Origin: Elusimicrobia bacterium GWD2_63_28
GTDB lineage: Bacteria > Elusimicrobiota > Elusimicrobia > Elusimicrobiales > UBA9959
Assembly: GCA_001799895.1 (NCBI GenBank)
Contig: MGUI01000022.1
Coordinates: 1 to 53,566 of the forward strand
Reading direction: 5' to 3'
DNA length: 53,566 bases
Under the pieces are notes generated by a model, which saw nothing but the letters and a program-made list of their open reading frames with translations, had not been told where the DNA came from and ran no database searches. Numbering within the stretch: the first letter of the stretch is position 1; each line of letters starts with the position of its first letter. Shown here piece by piece: positions 30,949 through 41,500 of this stretch. Made by a program: the position numbers and the translations under genes.

Positions 30949-31972
30949 CTGCCTGCCCTCCGCGCGCCTTAACTCCGTCACGCTGAGGGAGAACATCCCC
31001 GTTTCGGTCACCATAGAACTGACGCGCCGCTGTCCGCTCTCCTGCCTTCACTGCTACCTGCCGGAAACCCGCGGCCGGGCCGCCGCGGGGCGGGAGCTTG
31101 CGGCCGCGCAATGGAAAAAGATACTCAGGCAGCTGGCCCGCGCCGGCGGCCTGTACCTGGTCTTCACCGGAGGCGAACCGCTGCTGCGGCCGGATCTGGC
31201 TGAGATTTGCGCTTACGCTAAAAAACTGAATTTCGACGTTCGGGTCTTTTCTTCCGGCCTGGGCCTGACGGCTGAGCTGGCGCGGGAACTTAAAGAGGCC
31301 GGCCTCTCGGCCTTTGAAATAAGCCTCTACGGCCGCCCGGCCGTGCACGACGGCATAACCGGCCTGGCCGGCTCCTTCGCCCGCAGCCTGGCCGCGGCGC
31401 GGGAGCTGCGCTCGGCGGGTATCAGGGTGAAAATAAAAGCGCCGCTGATGAACCTGAACGCGGGCCAGGCGAATTGGCTGAAGGCGCTGGCGAAAAAAGA
31501 AGGCTTCGCGGTTTCATTCGACCTTGTGATAGTTCCGGCCAATGACGGGGATAAAACGGCTTTAAAGTACCGCCTCGGCGGCCGGGCGCTGGCCGCGGCG
31601 GTCTGCCTGACGGAAAGTTTGGTTCCCGCTGTCCCGGCCGACGGCCGGCCTTCGGCGCAGGACCTGCTCTGCGGAGCGGGCCGCAATGTCTGCGCGCTGG
31701 ACCCGGCCGGGAATCTTTACCCCTGCCTGCAATTGCCGGTCAAACTGGGCAATCTGACCAGGCGGAAATTCGCGGCCGTCTGGAAAAACGCCTGGCTGAA
31801 AAAGTGGCGCCGGGCCTCCGTGGGAGACCTGCAAGCCTGCCTGTCCTGCCCGGATATTGAATACTGCAGCCGCTGTCCGGGGATCAGCCTGCTGGAAGAG
31901 GGCAACAGTTTCGCCCCCAATGCCCCCGCCTGCGCTTTGGCCAGGGCGCTGCGGCATAAATCTGGGTCTTGA
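30941..31972 (+). CDS. Radical SAM/SPASM peptide-modifying enzyme
   Basis: 343 residues. The radical SAM cluster motif is C31-x3-C35-x2-C38 (RRCPLSCLHCY), followed by FTGGEPLLRP for SAM/strand 2. The C-terminal SPASM domain has auxiliary-cluster cysteines in LLCGAGRNVC, YPCLQL, CLSCPDIEYCSRC and a last C near the end (APAC). SPASM enzymes in RiPP clusters form thioether or C-C cross-links on precursor peptides. Together with PqqD and the 45-aa peptide, this is the maturase. It overlaps the peptidase gene by 8 nt. Its stop overlaps the -35 of the next promoter. Confidence 0.92.
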   Translation: MPDCLPSARLNSVTLRENIPVSVTIELTRRCPLSCLHCYLPETRGRAAAGRELAAAQWKKILRQLARAGGLYLVFTGGEPLLRPDLAEICAYAKKLNFDVRVFSSGLGLTAELARELKEAGLSAFEISLYGRPAVHDGITGLAGSFARSLAAARELRSAGIRVKIKAPLMNLNAGQANWLKALAKKEGFAVSFDLVIVPANDGDKTALKYRLGGRALAAAVCLTESLVPAVPADGRPSAQDLLCGAGRNVCALDPAGNLYPCLQLPVKLGNLTRRKFAAVWKNAWLKKWRRASVGDLQACLSCPDIEYCSRCPGISLLEEGNSFAPNAPACALARALRHKSGS

Positions 31973-31996
31973 CTGATAGAATCAGTCTGATATACT
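31969..31996 (+). promoter_or_regulatory. Promoter 1 of the Rrf2/surface-protein operon
   Basis: TTGACT (31969-31974), a 16-nt spacer and TATACT (31991-31996). The -35 overlaps the stop codon of the radical SAM gene. Predicted start near 32003, upstream of a terminator-like hairpin. Confidence 0.65.
31971..31987. promoter_or_regulatory. Dyad GACTGAT-N3-ATCAGTC across promoter 1
   Basis: A perfect 7-bp inverted repeat with 3-nt centre sits between and over the -35 and spacer. The half-site ATCAGTC recurs at 32121-32127, 7 nt before the GAGG of the Rrf2 gene. Likely an operator, perhaps for Rrf2 autoregulation. Confidence 0.5.
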
Positions 31997-32003
31997 ATTA
32001 TAT

Positions 32004-32040
32004 ATAGACAGCGGGGTCGTTTCAGGCTGTCTATTTTTTT
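32004..32040 (+). terminator. Intrinsic terminator or attenuator in the Rrf2 leader
   Basis: ATAGACAGC (32004-32012) pairs with GCTGTCTAT (32026-32034) across a 13-nt loop, followed by six further T (to 32040). It is downstream of promoter 1, so it ends the RiPP operon and may also attenuate transcription from that promoter. Confidence 0.8.
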
Positions 32041-32045
32041 CGCCT

Positions 32046-32072
32046 GCCATTGGATAAGACATGTCCAATGGC
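32046..32072. promoter_or_regulatory. 27-bp dyad, candidate Rrf2 operator
   Basis: GCCATTGGA (32046-32054) and TCCAATGGC (32064-32072) are perfect 9-bp inverted repeats with a 9-nt centre. The size resembles Rrf2-family operators (about 25-30 bp). Three bases downstream lies a weaker promoter candidate, TTGGTC-N17-TAGAAG (32075-32103). Confidence 0.5.
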
Positions 32073-32142
32073 TGTTGGTCGCTGGGGAAACCGCGGTTAG
32101 AAGCCTGTTTTACGCTTTTTATCAGTCAGCTTAGAGGTATAT

Positions 32143-32583
32143 ATGAGGATGAACCGCACGCTAGCCTATGGCCTGGCCTGCCTGCATTATTTGGGGCAGC
32201 ACGGCGAGGGCAACTGGAACCAGGTTGCGGAGATCTCCCGTTTCCAGGGCCTGCCCGCGCCTTATTGCAATAAGGTGCTGCAGGCGCTGGTGCACGCCGG
32301 TTTCGTGGAGTCGCAGAAGGGCAAGGGCTACAGGCTTTCCAAGGACCTGGACGATATCAGCGTCTGGCAGCTCATGGAGGCTTTCACCTTCAACGGCGCG
32401 CCCAAAGCCGAGAAGGCGCAGGTGCCCAATAAGCTCTACGAAACCCTGCGCGCCGAGGTGAACCACTGGCTGGTGGGCCTCACCGTGCAGGACATAGTGG
32501 AAATGATGAAGGAAGAGGAAAGGCGGAAAGCGGCCGAAAAAAGCGGAAGCGGTACCAGCGGCGGCGGCGCGGCTGAAGAATAA
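32143..32583 (+). CDS. Rrf2-family transcriptional regulator lacking Fe-S cysteines
   Basis: 146 residues. The winged-helix shows MNRTLAYGLACLHYLG and, as recognition part, LPAPYCNKVLQALVHAGFVES then GKGYRLSK, the Rrf2 pattern. IscR/NsrR-type proteins have three clustered Cys around residues 90-105; here that segment (KAEKAQVPNKLYETL) has none. The only Cys are C13 and C42, so a classic Fe-S cluster is unlikely and the signal is unknown. The C-terminal tail is charged and Ser/Gly-rich. GAGG lies 5 nt before ATG. The giant surface gene starts 8 nt after the stop, so the regulator is the first gene of that operon. Confidence 0.85.
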   Translation: MRMNRTLAYGLACLHYLGQHGEGNWNQVAEISRFQGLPAPYCNKVLQALVHAGFVESQKGKGYRLSKDLDDISVWQLMEAFTFNGAPKAEKAQVPNKLYETLRAEVNHWLVGLTVQDIVEMMKEEERRKAAEKSGSGTSGGGAAEE

Positions 32584-32591
32584 CTGAAAAT

Positions 32592-35500
32592 ATGAAACTG
32601 TGGAGGCGGCATAAAGGAGGAAGCGAACGCGGCTTAGGCGCGCGCCTCCTCTCTTTTGCCCGCCGGCTGCTGCTGGCCGGCCTGTTGCTCGGCCCGCTTT
32701 CCTACGCCGCCGCGTCGCCGCAGTTCTGGGCGGCCGGCACCCCGGCCGGCGGCACCGGCGCGGTAAGCCCCGCCTGGCCGGTGCACGAGATAGACGACAT
32801 AGCCCTGCTGTTCGTGGAGACGGCCGGGGAGGAACTGGCGAACCTCTCAGTGCCGGCCGGCTTCCAGGAAGTTACCAATTCCCCGCAATATACGGGCACA
32901 GGCACCGTGGGTACGCGCCTCAGCGTTTTCTGGGCCCGCGCCACCTCTGCGGCCATGACCGCGCCTACCATCTCCGACGCCGGCGACCATGTCTACGCCG
33001 TGATCCTCACTTTCCGCGGGGCCATAAAGAGCGGCGTACCGTGGGACGTTACCGCCGGGGGGGTAAAAGGCACAGCCTCCGTCAGCCTCACCGCCTCCGG
33101 GGCGACTACCGGCGTGGACGACGCCCTGCTGGTGCTGGCCGCATCCAACAGCGGCGACACGAACAAGGCCGTGTTCTCCGGCTGGGCTAATGCCGGGCTC
33201 TCCGGCATAGCGGAATTGTTCAACCAGAACATGCTTTCCGGCAACGGCGGCGGCCTGGGCGTAATGATAGGCACCCGGGCCGTGGCCGGCGCCACCGGGG
33301 ACACCACGGCCTCGCTCACCGCCAGCTACACCAATGCCTGGCTGAACATAGCTCTCAAGCGCCTAACCCCGCCTAAGATAAACGACCTGACCGTAGGCGC
33401 TAAAGAGCTAACGGCCGGATGGCCGCTGATAACCGGGGCTACCGGCTATGCTCTGACCGCCGCCCTGGTGCCGGCCAATAACCCGGCGCTTACCTATTCC
33501 AGCGCCACCATAGCGGCCGGGGCCACGGTGAACGGGCTGGCGCCCAATACCACCTACTATGTCTATTCCCGCTCCAACGGCAAGGGCGAAAACAGCGAAT
33601 GGTCGCTGTACCGGGCCACGGCCACGCTGCTGGAATTCGCCCCCACGGCGCCGTATTTCACCGGCGTCACTACCGGCGCCGCGCAGTTCGGCTGGACCGG
33701 CAATAACCCCGGCGGCACCGAATACCGCGTCTATATCTCCACCGCCCCCGACCCGCTGGCCCCAGGCGCGGCCGCGGCCACCTCTTTAACTGCTTTCACC
33801 GCGCCGGTCAGCACCGCCGCCCTGGCCGCCAATACCACCTATTATTTCAAGGTGGCGGGCTTCAACCACAACAATGTTCCCACCGCCTACCTGGCGGCCA
33901 GCACGCCCACCTGGGCCAACCCGCCGGTGTTCTCGGCTTTCAGCGGGGTCGGGGCATCGGCCGCGCAGTTCAGTTGGACCGACGGCGGCAATCCGCCCTG
34001 GACCAAGTACCGCGCGCAGGTATCCACCACCCCTGAGTTTAACGGCGCGGCCTACAGCAGTTCGGATACCTACAACGCCTCGCTCAGCTCCGCCGGGTTG
34101 ACCGCTAATACCACCTATTATTTCCGCGCGGCCGCCGTGAACCTGGCCGGCATCCTCTCCGGCTATACCGGCACGCAGACCACCACCACCTTCGCCAACG
34201 CCCCGGCCTCGCCCTCCTTCAGCTCGGTGACCCCGGGCCTGCTGCAGTTGACCTGGGCCCCCAATGGCAACCCCTCCGGCACTCTGTACCGCGTGCTGGT
34301 CTCTACCGTCTCCGACTTCACGGCCCCCGCCGCCGTCACCAGCGCGGACACCTACGGCCAGAGCGTCTCGTCCTCCGGCCTGACTTCCAACACCACTTAT
34401 TATTTCCGGGTTTACGCCGTGAACCACAGGGGGGTGCCGGCCGGGCCCGTGGACGCCTCCACCGCCACGCTGGCCAATATGCCCGCTTACCAGGCCTTCT
34501 CGGTGACCACCTCTTCGGACATCGCTTTCAGCTGGACGGCCGCCAACCCGGACGGCACATTGTACCGCGTGGCCGTTTCCACCGCCGTCAACCCGCTGGT
34601 CCCCGGCTTCGCCGCCTCCTCCAGTTCCGATACCTATAGCCTCAGCCTGAGCACCGCCGGCCTGCTGGTCAACACCACCTATTATTTCCGGGCCGCCGCC
34701 GTGAACCGCAATGGCGTAGCCACCGATTATTCTTCCGCGGAAGCCGCCGCTACGCTGGCCAATACCCCGCAGTTCTCCGGCTTCACCGTCGGCTCTTCCG
34801 GAGATATCTCCATGGCCTGGGCGCCCAATTCTAATCCCTCCGGCACGCTTTACAGGGTGGCGGTCTCCACCGCGCCGGACCCGCTGGTCCCGGGCTTCGC
34901 GCCTTTCAGCAGTTCCGATACCTATAATTTTTCGCTGAGCTCGTCCGGGCTGTCCGGCAACACCACCTATTATTTCAGGCTGGCCGGAGTTAACCGCTCC
35001 GGCGCGGTTTCCGCCTACGCCGCCGCCAATTCCACTTCTACCCTGGCCGCCGCGCCCTCCGGCTTTTCCTTCTCGGGGCTCAGCCAGGAGTCTGTCCGGC
35101 TGAACTGGTCCGCCTCGGGCAACGGGCCCGGCACCCTTTACCGGGTGCAGGTGTCCACGGCCCCGGACATGGAGTCGCCGGAAAACGCGGTGGTGACCAC
35201 CACGGAAACCTATAACCTCTACATAGCCACGGCCGGGCTGCAGTTCAGCACCCTCTATTATTTCCGCGCGGCCGCCCGGAATAATAACGGCCTGCTGATC
35301 AATTACGTATCGGCCGGCAGCACCACCACGCTGGCCCCCGGCGTGCTGAGCGCCCCCGTAGCCGGCGCCTACGCCCCTTATGTTTCCTCCATGACGGCCA
35401 ACTGGACGCTGGTGGACGGCGCCACCGGCTATACCCTGGCGGCCGTAGCCGGCCCGACGGGGGATCCCGCGCCCTCGGACCCGTCCAGCACCACGGTGAG

Positions 35501-38500
35501 CGGCTCGGACCTGTCGGCCTACGTCGAGGGCCTGGCGCCTGACACCGTGTATTACCTGCACGTCAGGGCCAACGGCCCCGGCTCGTCGAGCTCCTGGGCC
35601 CATTTCCCCGCGGCGGCCACGCTGCTGGCGGCCCCGCCCCTCTTCGACGCCTTCGGCGGGGTGAGCACGGCGGCGGCCGTTTTCAGCTGGACGCGCAACG
35701 GCAATGCCGCGCCGCCCGCCACCCAGTACCGCGTACTGAGCTCCACCGCGCCGGACCCGCTTAACCCCGGCGCCGCGGTCGCCGCCAGTTCTTATACCTA
35801 TAGCCTGTCGCTGAGCTCGTCGGGCCTGAGCGCCAACACCACCTATTATTTCAGCGTGGCGGGCGTGAACAAGGATGGGGCGTTCACGGCTTACACGGCG
35901 CCGCAGGCTACCGGCACTCCGGCCAATATGCCGGTTTTCAGCGGCTTCAGCGAGGTGGGGACCGGCGCCCTGAAGTTCAGCTGGAGCGCGCCCGGCAACC
36001 ACGCGGAGACGCTGTACCGCGTGTGGAGCTCCACCGCGCCTGACCCGCTCAACCCGGGCAATGCCGCCGCCGTAAGCTCGGATACTTACAATACTTGGCT
36101 GAGCTCGGGAGGCCTGAGCGCCAATACCACCTATTACTTCAGGGTGACCGGCATCAGCCGGGCCGGCATCTACACGGGCTATACCCTCGCCGCCGGTACC
36201 TCCACGCTGGCCGCAGCGCCGGCCTTCTCCGCTTTCACCGAGGTCAGTTCCGCCGCCGCCAGGTTCGCCTGGACCGGCACCGGCAACCCGCCCGGCACCC
36301 TGTACCGCGCCCAGACCCTGCTCACCGAGGCGGGAGAGCCCGCCAGCAGTTCGGATACCTACAACTCCTACCTGAGCAGTTCGGGGCTGGCCGCCAACTT
36401 CGCTTACTACTTCAGGGCCGCCGCAGTGAACCACAACGGGGTGGTCACTGACTATACCGGCGTTCAGTCCACGCGCACGCTGACGGCGCCGCCGCTGTTC
36501 ACCGGCTTCAGCGGGGTGGGCCCCGACTCGGCCCAATTCTCCTGGAGCGCCAACGGCAACCCGGCCGGCACCCTGTACCGCGTGCTGGCCTCCACCGCCG
36601 CGGACCCGTACGAGCCGCTGGGCGCAGTGGTGAGCAGCTCCGACACCTACAATACCTGGCTGAGCTCGGCCGGGCTGAGCCCGGACATGGTCTATAACTT
36701 CAGGGTGGCCGGCGTCAATAACTGGAATTCGCCCACCGCCTACACGGCGGCCGCCGGCACGCGCACCCTGGCCTATACGCCGGCCTTCAACGGCTTCACC
36801 GAGGTCTGGAAGAGCAGCGCGCAATTCAACTGGACGCATAACGGCAACCGGCCGGGCACGCTGTACCGGGTGCAGACCCTGCTGAGCGAGGGCGGCGCGC
36901 CGGTCACCAGCTCCGACACCTATAATACCTGGCTGAGCAGCGTGGGGCTGACCTATAATACCACCTATTTCTTCAAGGTGACCGGCGTGAACGCCGACGG
37001 CTCGGTGAACGACTACACGGCGGTTAAGGGCACCTCCACCCTGGCGGACATACCGGCCTTCGTGGGTTTCGGGGAAGTGACCAGCTCGAAGATACTCTAC
37101 AGCTGGATCACCAACGGCAACCCGGACAATACCGTGTACCGGATCATCATCTCCACGGTGCCCGACCCGCTCAACCCGGGCGCAGGCGACGTCAGGGTGG
37201 AAGAGACCATGGGCGGCTACCTGTACCTGCCCGTGCCCGGCCTGATGTCGCAGACCACCTACTATTTCCGGGCGGCGGCCTATAACAATAATTCCATCCT
37301 GAGCGATTACAACGCCATACAGTCCACAGTGACCCACGCGCCTGTCGCCAGCATGCTCTACTTCCGCACCGAGGCCTCAGCGCTCGGCGGGACCGGCAAA
37401 CTGTTGAGCACCGCGCGCGGCGCGGCGGCGGTTAATTACGTGAAGAACACCCTGGCCGGGCCCGTCACGCCGCCCACGGCGCAAACCCAGTTCACGGCCA
37501 CCGCCGGGGGCAGCCCGGTGATGTGGTACTCCTACCCCATAGACGAGATGACCATCATGGCGGACGTGGACTTTAATATCTGGGCGATGGAGAGCCACAA
37601 CTCGGCTAACGCCACGGTGACGGCCGCGCTGTACCGGGCCGCCGCCGACGGCGGCATACTCTCCACCATAGCCTCGGCGGTCCTCGCCAGGCCGGAGCTT
37701 TCCACTACCATGCAGGTAAAGAACTGGCTGGTGACGCCCACGGTGACGACGCTCTACAACGGCGAGCGGCTGGCCGTGGGTTGGTATATAGACGACGCCG
37801 GCACGGCCGACATGGGGACCGGTTACACGGTGAGCGGCGCCCTGGACGGCCCCGCTACGGGGGCCAGCGGCGATTCCTGGATACGCATAGAAGAGACGGT
37901 GATGCCGGCCCGCCCGGTGACGGGGGCGATCACCGCCGTGACCGAGACGACGCTGGCGGCAAACTGGTCGCTGGTAGAAGGCGCTACCGGCTATACGCTG
38001 GCCGCGGCCCTCTCTTCCCTCAACCCGCCCACGGCCATAGCGGCGTCCAGTACCACGCTGGGCGATGCCAGCGCCCAGCTGCAGGGGCCGCTGAGTCCGA
38101 ACACCACCTATTTCCTGTTCCTGCGCACCAACGGTTCCCGGTCTTCCAGTCTCTGGGCGACTTTCCCCGGCACCGCCACGCTGGCCAATATCCCCGTCTT
38201 CGACAGCTTCAGCGAAGTCTCCGGCTCCGTTATAAGGTTCGGCTGGACTCCCAACGGCAACCCGGAGGGAACGCGCTACCGCGTGCTGGTTTCCACCTCC
38301 CCCGGCCAGCCGGCGCCCGGCGGCCCCGGCGTAGTGAGCTCCGACACCTACAATAACTACTTAAGTTCCGCCGGCCTGGCGGCCAACACCACCTATTATT
38401 TCAGCGCCGCGGCGCTCAGCCACAACGGCGTCATTACCGGCTACACCGGAGTGCGGTCCACTTCCACGCTGGCCGTCCCGCCGCTCTTCAGCGGCTTCAG

Positions 38501-41500
38501 CCCGGTAGAAGCGGGCTCCGTGCGGGCCGCCTGGGGGCCCAACGGCAACCGGCCCGGCACGCTCTACAGGGTACACGTGGCCACCGATTCCGCCTTCGCC
38601 GGGACGGCGCTGACCAGTTCGGATACCTACAACCTGGCCCTCACCTCTTCGGCCCTGGCGGCCAACACCACTTATTATTTCCGCTTCGCGGCGCTCAACA
38701 ATAACGGCCTGGCCAGCGGTTATACCGAAACCTCTTCCACCTCTACCCTGGCCGTCACGCCCCTTACTCCTTCCTTCCTGGCCGTTGAGGCCGGCTATAT
38801 ACAGGCCGCCTGGGAGCTCAACGGCAACCGGCCCGGTACCCTTTTCCGGGTAGCCGTAGCCACCGACTCGGCCTTCGCCGGGGCCGCGCTGACCAGTTCG
38901 GATACCTACAATAATTATTTAAGTTCCGCCGGCCTGGCGGCCAACGTCACCTATTATTTCAAGGTGGCCGCCGTTAACAATAACGGCATACGCACGGATT
39001 ATTCCGGATTTGCCTCCACCTCCACGCTGGCCGCGCAGCCGGTCTTTGCCGGCTTCGGCTCCGTGCTGCAGAATTCCCTGCGGCCCGCCTGGACGGATGC
39101 GCTGAACCGCCCCGGCACGCTGTACCGCGTCAGGACCCTGCTGAGCGAAGGGGGCGAGCCCGTCACCAGCTCCGATACTTACAATAATTACCTGAGCTCC
39201 GCGGGCCTGAGCGCCAACACCACTTATTTCTTCGGGGTGGCGGCCGTGAACAATAACGGCGTGGAAACTCTTTACACCGGCCCGCACTCCACCTCCACGC
39301 TGGCCGGCCTGCCGGTTCCCGGCGCCTTTACCGAGGTCTGGCAGAGCAGCGTGCAGTTCAACTGGGGTGTGAACGGCAACCCGCCCGGCACCCTGTACCG
39401 GGCGCAGGCCCTGCTTAGCGAAGGGGGCGAGCCCGTTACCAGCTCCGATACTTACAATAATTACCTGAGCTCCGCGGGCCTGAACGCCAACACCACCTAT
39501 TTCTTCAAGGTGGCCGCGGTAAACCATAACGGCGCGGCCACGGACTACGCCGGCCCGGCCTCCACCGCCACGCTGGCCGCCATGCCGGCCTTCAGCGGCT
39601 TCGGCGATATCTCCGAAGGCCAGGCGCGCTTCAGCTGGACGGAGGGCGGCAATCCGCCCGGCACTCTTTACCGCGTGGCGGTTTCCACCTCGCCTGCGCC
39701 GCTGGCGCCGGGCTACGCCGCGGCCAGCAGTTCCGATACCTATAACTCTTTCCTCAGCTCCGCCGGGCTGTACGGAAATACCACCTATTATTTCAGGGCC
39801 GCCGCGGTGAACCGCAACGGCGTGGTAACGGAATATTCCGGCGCGCAATCCACCTCCACGTGGGCCGTGCCGCCGTCGGTCTTCGATTTCACCGGCGTCA
39901 GTTCCTACACGGTGCGGCTGAACTGGGGCGAGCCCGGCAACGGCCCCGCCACGCTTTACCGCGTGCAGGTCTCCACGGCCCTGAACCTGGACGCGCCGGC
40001 GAACGCCGTGGTCACCACCACTGAAACCTACCACCTCTTCGTGACCACCACGGGGCTGGATTACAGCACCCTGTACCGCTTCAGGGTTTTGGCGGTGAAC
40101 AATAACGGCATAGCCACGGACTGGTTCTCCGCCGGCAGCACTACCACGCTGGCGCCCGGAGCCATGAGCGCGCCCCTGGCCGGGGCCTACGACCCCTACT
40201 CTTCGTCCATAACGGCCAACTGGTCGCTGGTCAGCGGGGCTACCGGCTACACCCTGGCGGCTTCGCTGGTCCCCGGCGCCGAACCCGCTTCGCTGGACCT
40301 CTCCAGCGTCACGCACGCCGATGAGAACAGCGCTTACGTCGAGGGCCTGGCGCCCGACACCGTGTATTATCTTTTCGCGCGGGCTAACGGCACGGCCTCT
40401 TCCAGCGCCTGGGCCACTTTCCCGCCCTTAGCCACGCTGCTGGCCGCCCCGCCGCAGTTCGGCGCCTTCAGCGCCGTGGGTTCAGCTTCCGCCGATTTCT
40501 CCTGGACGGCCAACGGCAACGCCCCGCCGCCGGCCACGCGCTACCACGTAGTCAGTTCCACCGCGCCCGACCCGCTGAACCCCGCGGGGGCCGTGGCGGT
40601 AAGTTCCTACACCTATAACCTCTCGCTGAGCTCCGCGGGCCTGAGCGCCAATACCACCTATTATTTCCGCGTGGCCGGCATCAACAAGGACGGCGTCCCG
40701 ACGGCTTACACCGCGGCGCAGGCCACCGCCACCGCGGCCAATATGCCGTTGTTCGCCAATTTCAGCGCCATGGCGAATAACGCCCTGCAGTTCAACTGGT
40801 CGCCCAACGGCAACCCGGACGGCACGCTGTACCGGGTGCTGGCTTCCACGGCTCCAAATCCGGCCGCGCCCGTCGGCGCGCCTTTCAGCAGCTCGGACAC
40901 GTACAATACCTGGCTGAGCTCCTCGGGCCTGTATGCCAACACTACCTATTACTTCAGCGTGGCGGCCGTCAGCCGCGCCGGCTTCATCACCGGCTACGCC
41001 GCGACGCGGGCCACCTCCACGCTGGCCAATACCCCGGCTTTCAGCGCTTTCAGCGGCGTCGGGGTTTCTGCCGCCGGCCTGGCCTGGACCGAAAATTCCA
41101 ACCGCGCCGGCACGCTGTACCGCGTGCTGACCTCTACCTCCTCCGATATCGCGGCGGACGCGCCAGGAGTTACCAGCTCCGCTACCTACAGCCTGGCGTT
41201 CAGTTCTGCAGGCCTGACGGCGAATACCACCTATTATTTCAGGGTGGCCGGGGTTAACAATAACGGGGTCCTCTCTTCTTTCTTTACCTACGAGTCCACG
41301 CCCACCGCGGCCGCGCAGCCCGCCGCGCCCGGCTTCTCCGCCGTGGCCGAGACCGCGGCGCAGTTCAGCTGGGATGACAACGGCAACCCGGCGGGCACGC
41401 TGTACCGCGCCGACACCCTGCTCAGCGCCGGCGGGGAGCCGGTTACCAGCTCTTATACCTACAATACCTGGCTCAGCTCTTCGGGCCTGAGCGTCAACAC

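Noticed and set aside
29441..31972. Assignment as the SynChlorMet cassette
   Set aside because: HprK-like and PqqD genes fit, but there is one radical SAM gene instead of two and a peptidase in addition. The name is not supported.
32046..32142. A known riboswitch in the Rrf2 leader
   Set aside because: I compared the leader by eye with c-di-GMP, TPP, SAM and cobalamin motifs and found none of their conserved elements.
33786..37337. Antisense open frame of 1183 codons inside the giant gene
   Set aside because: It is Gly/Ala/Arg/Val-rich low-complexity mirroring the repeats of the sense strand, with no signal or motifs. Codon bias in GC-rich repeats leaves reverse frames open.
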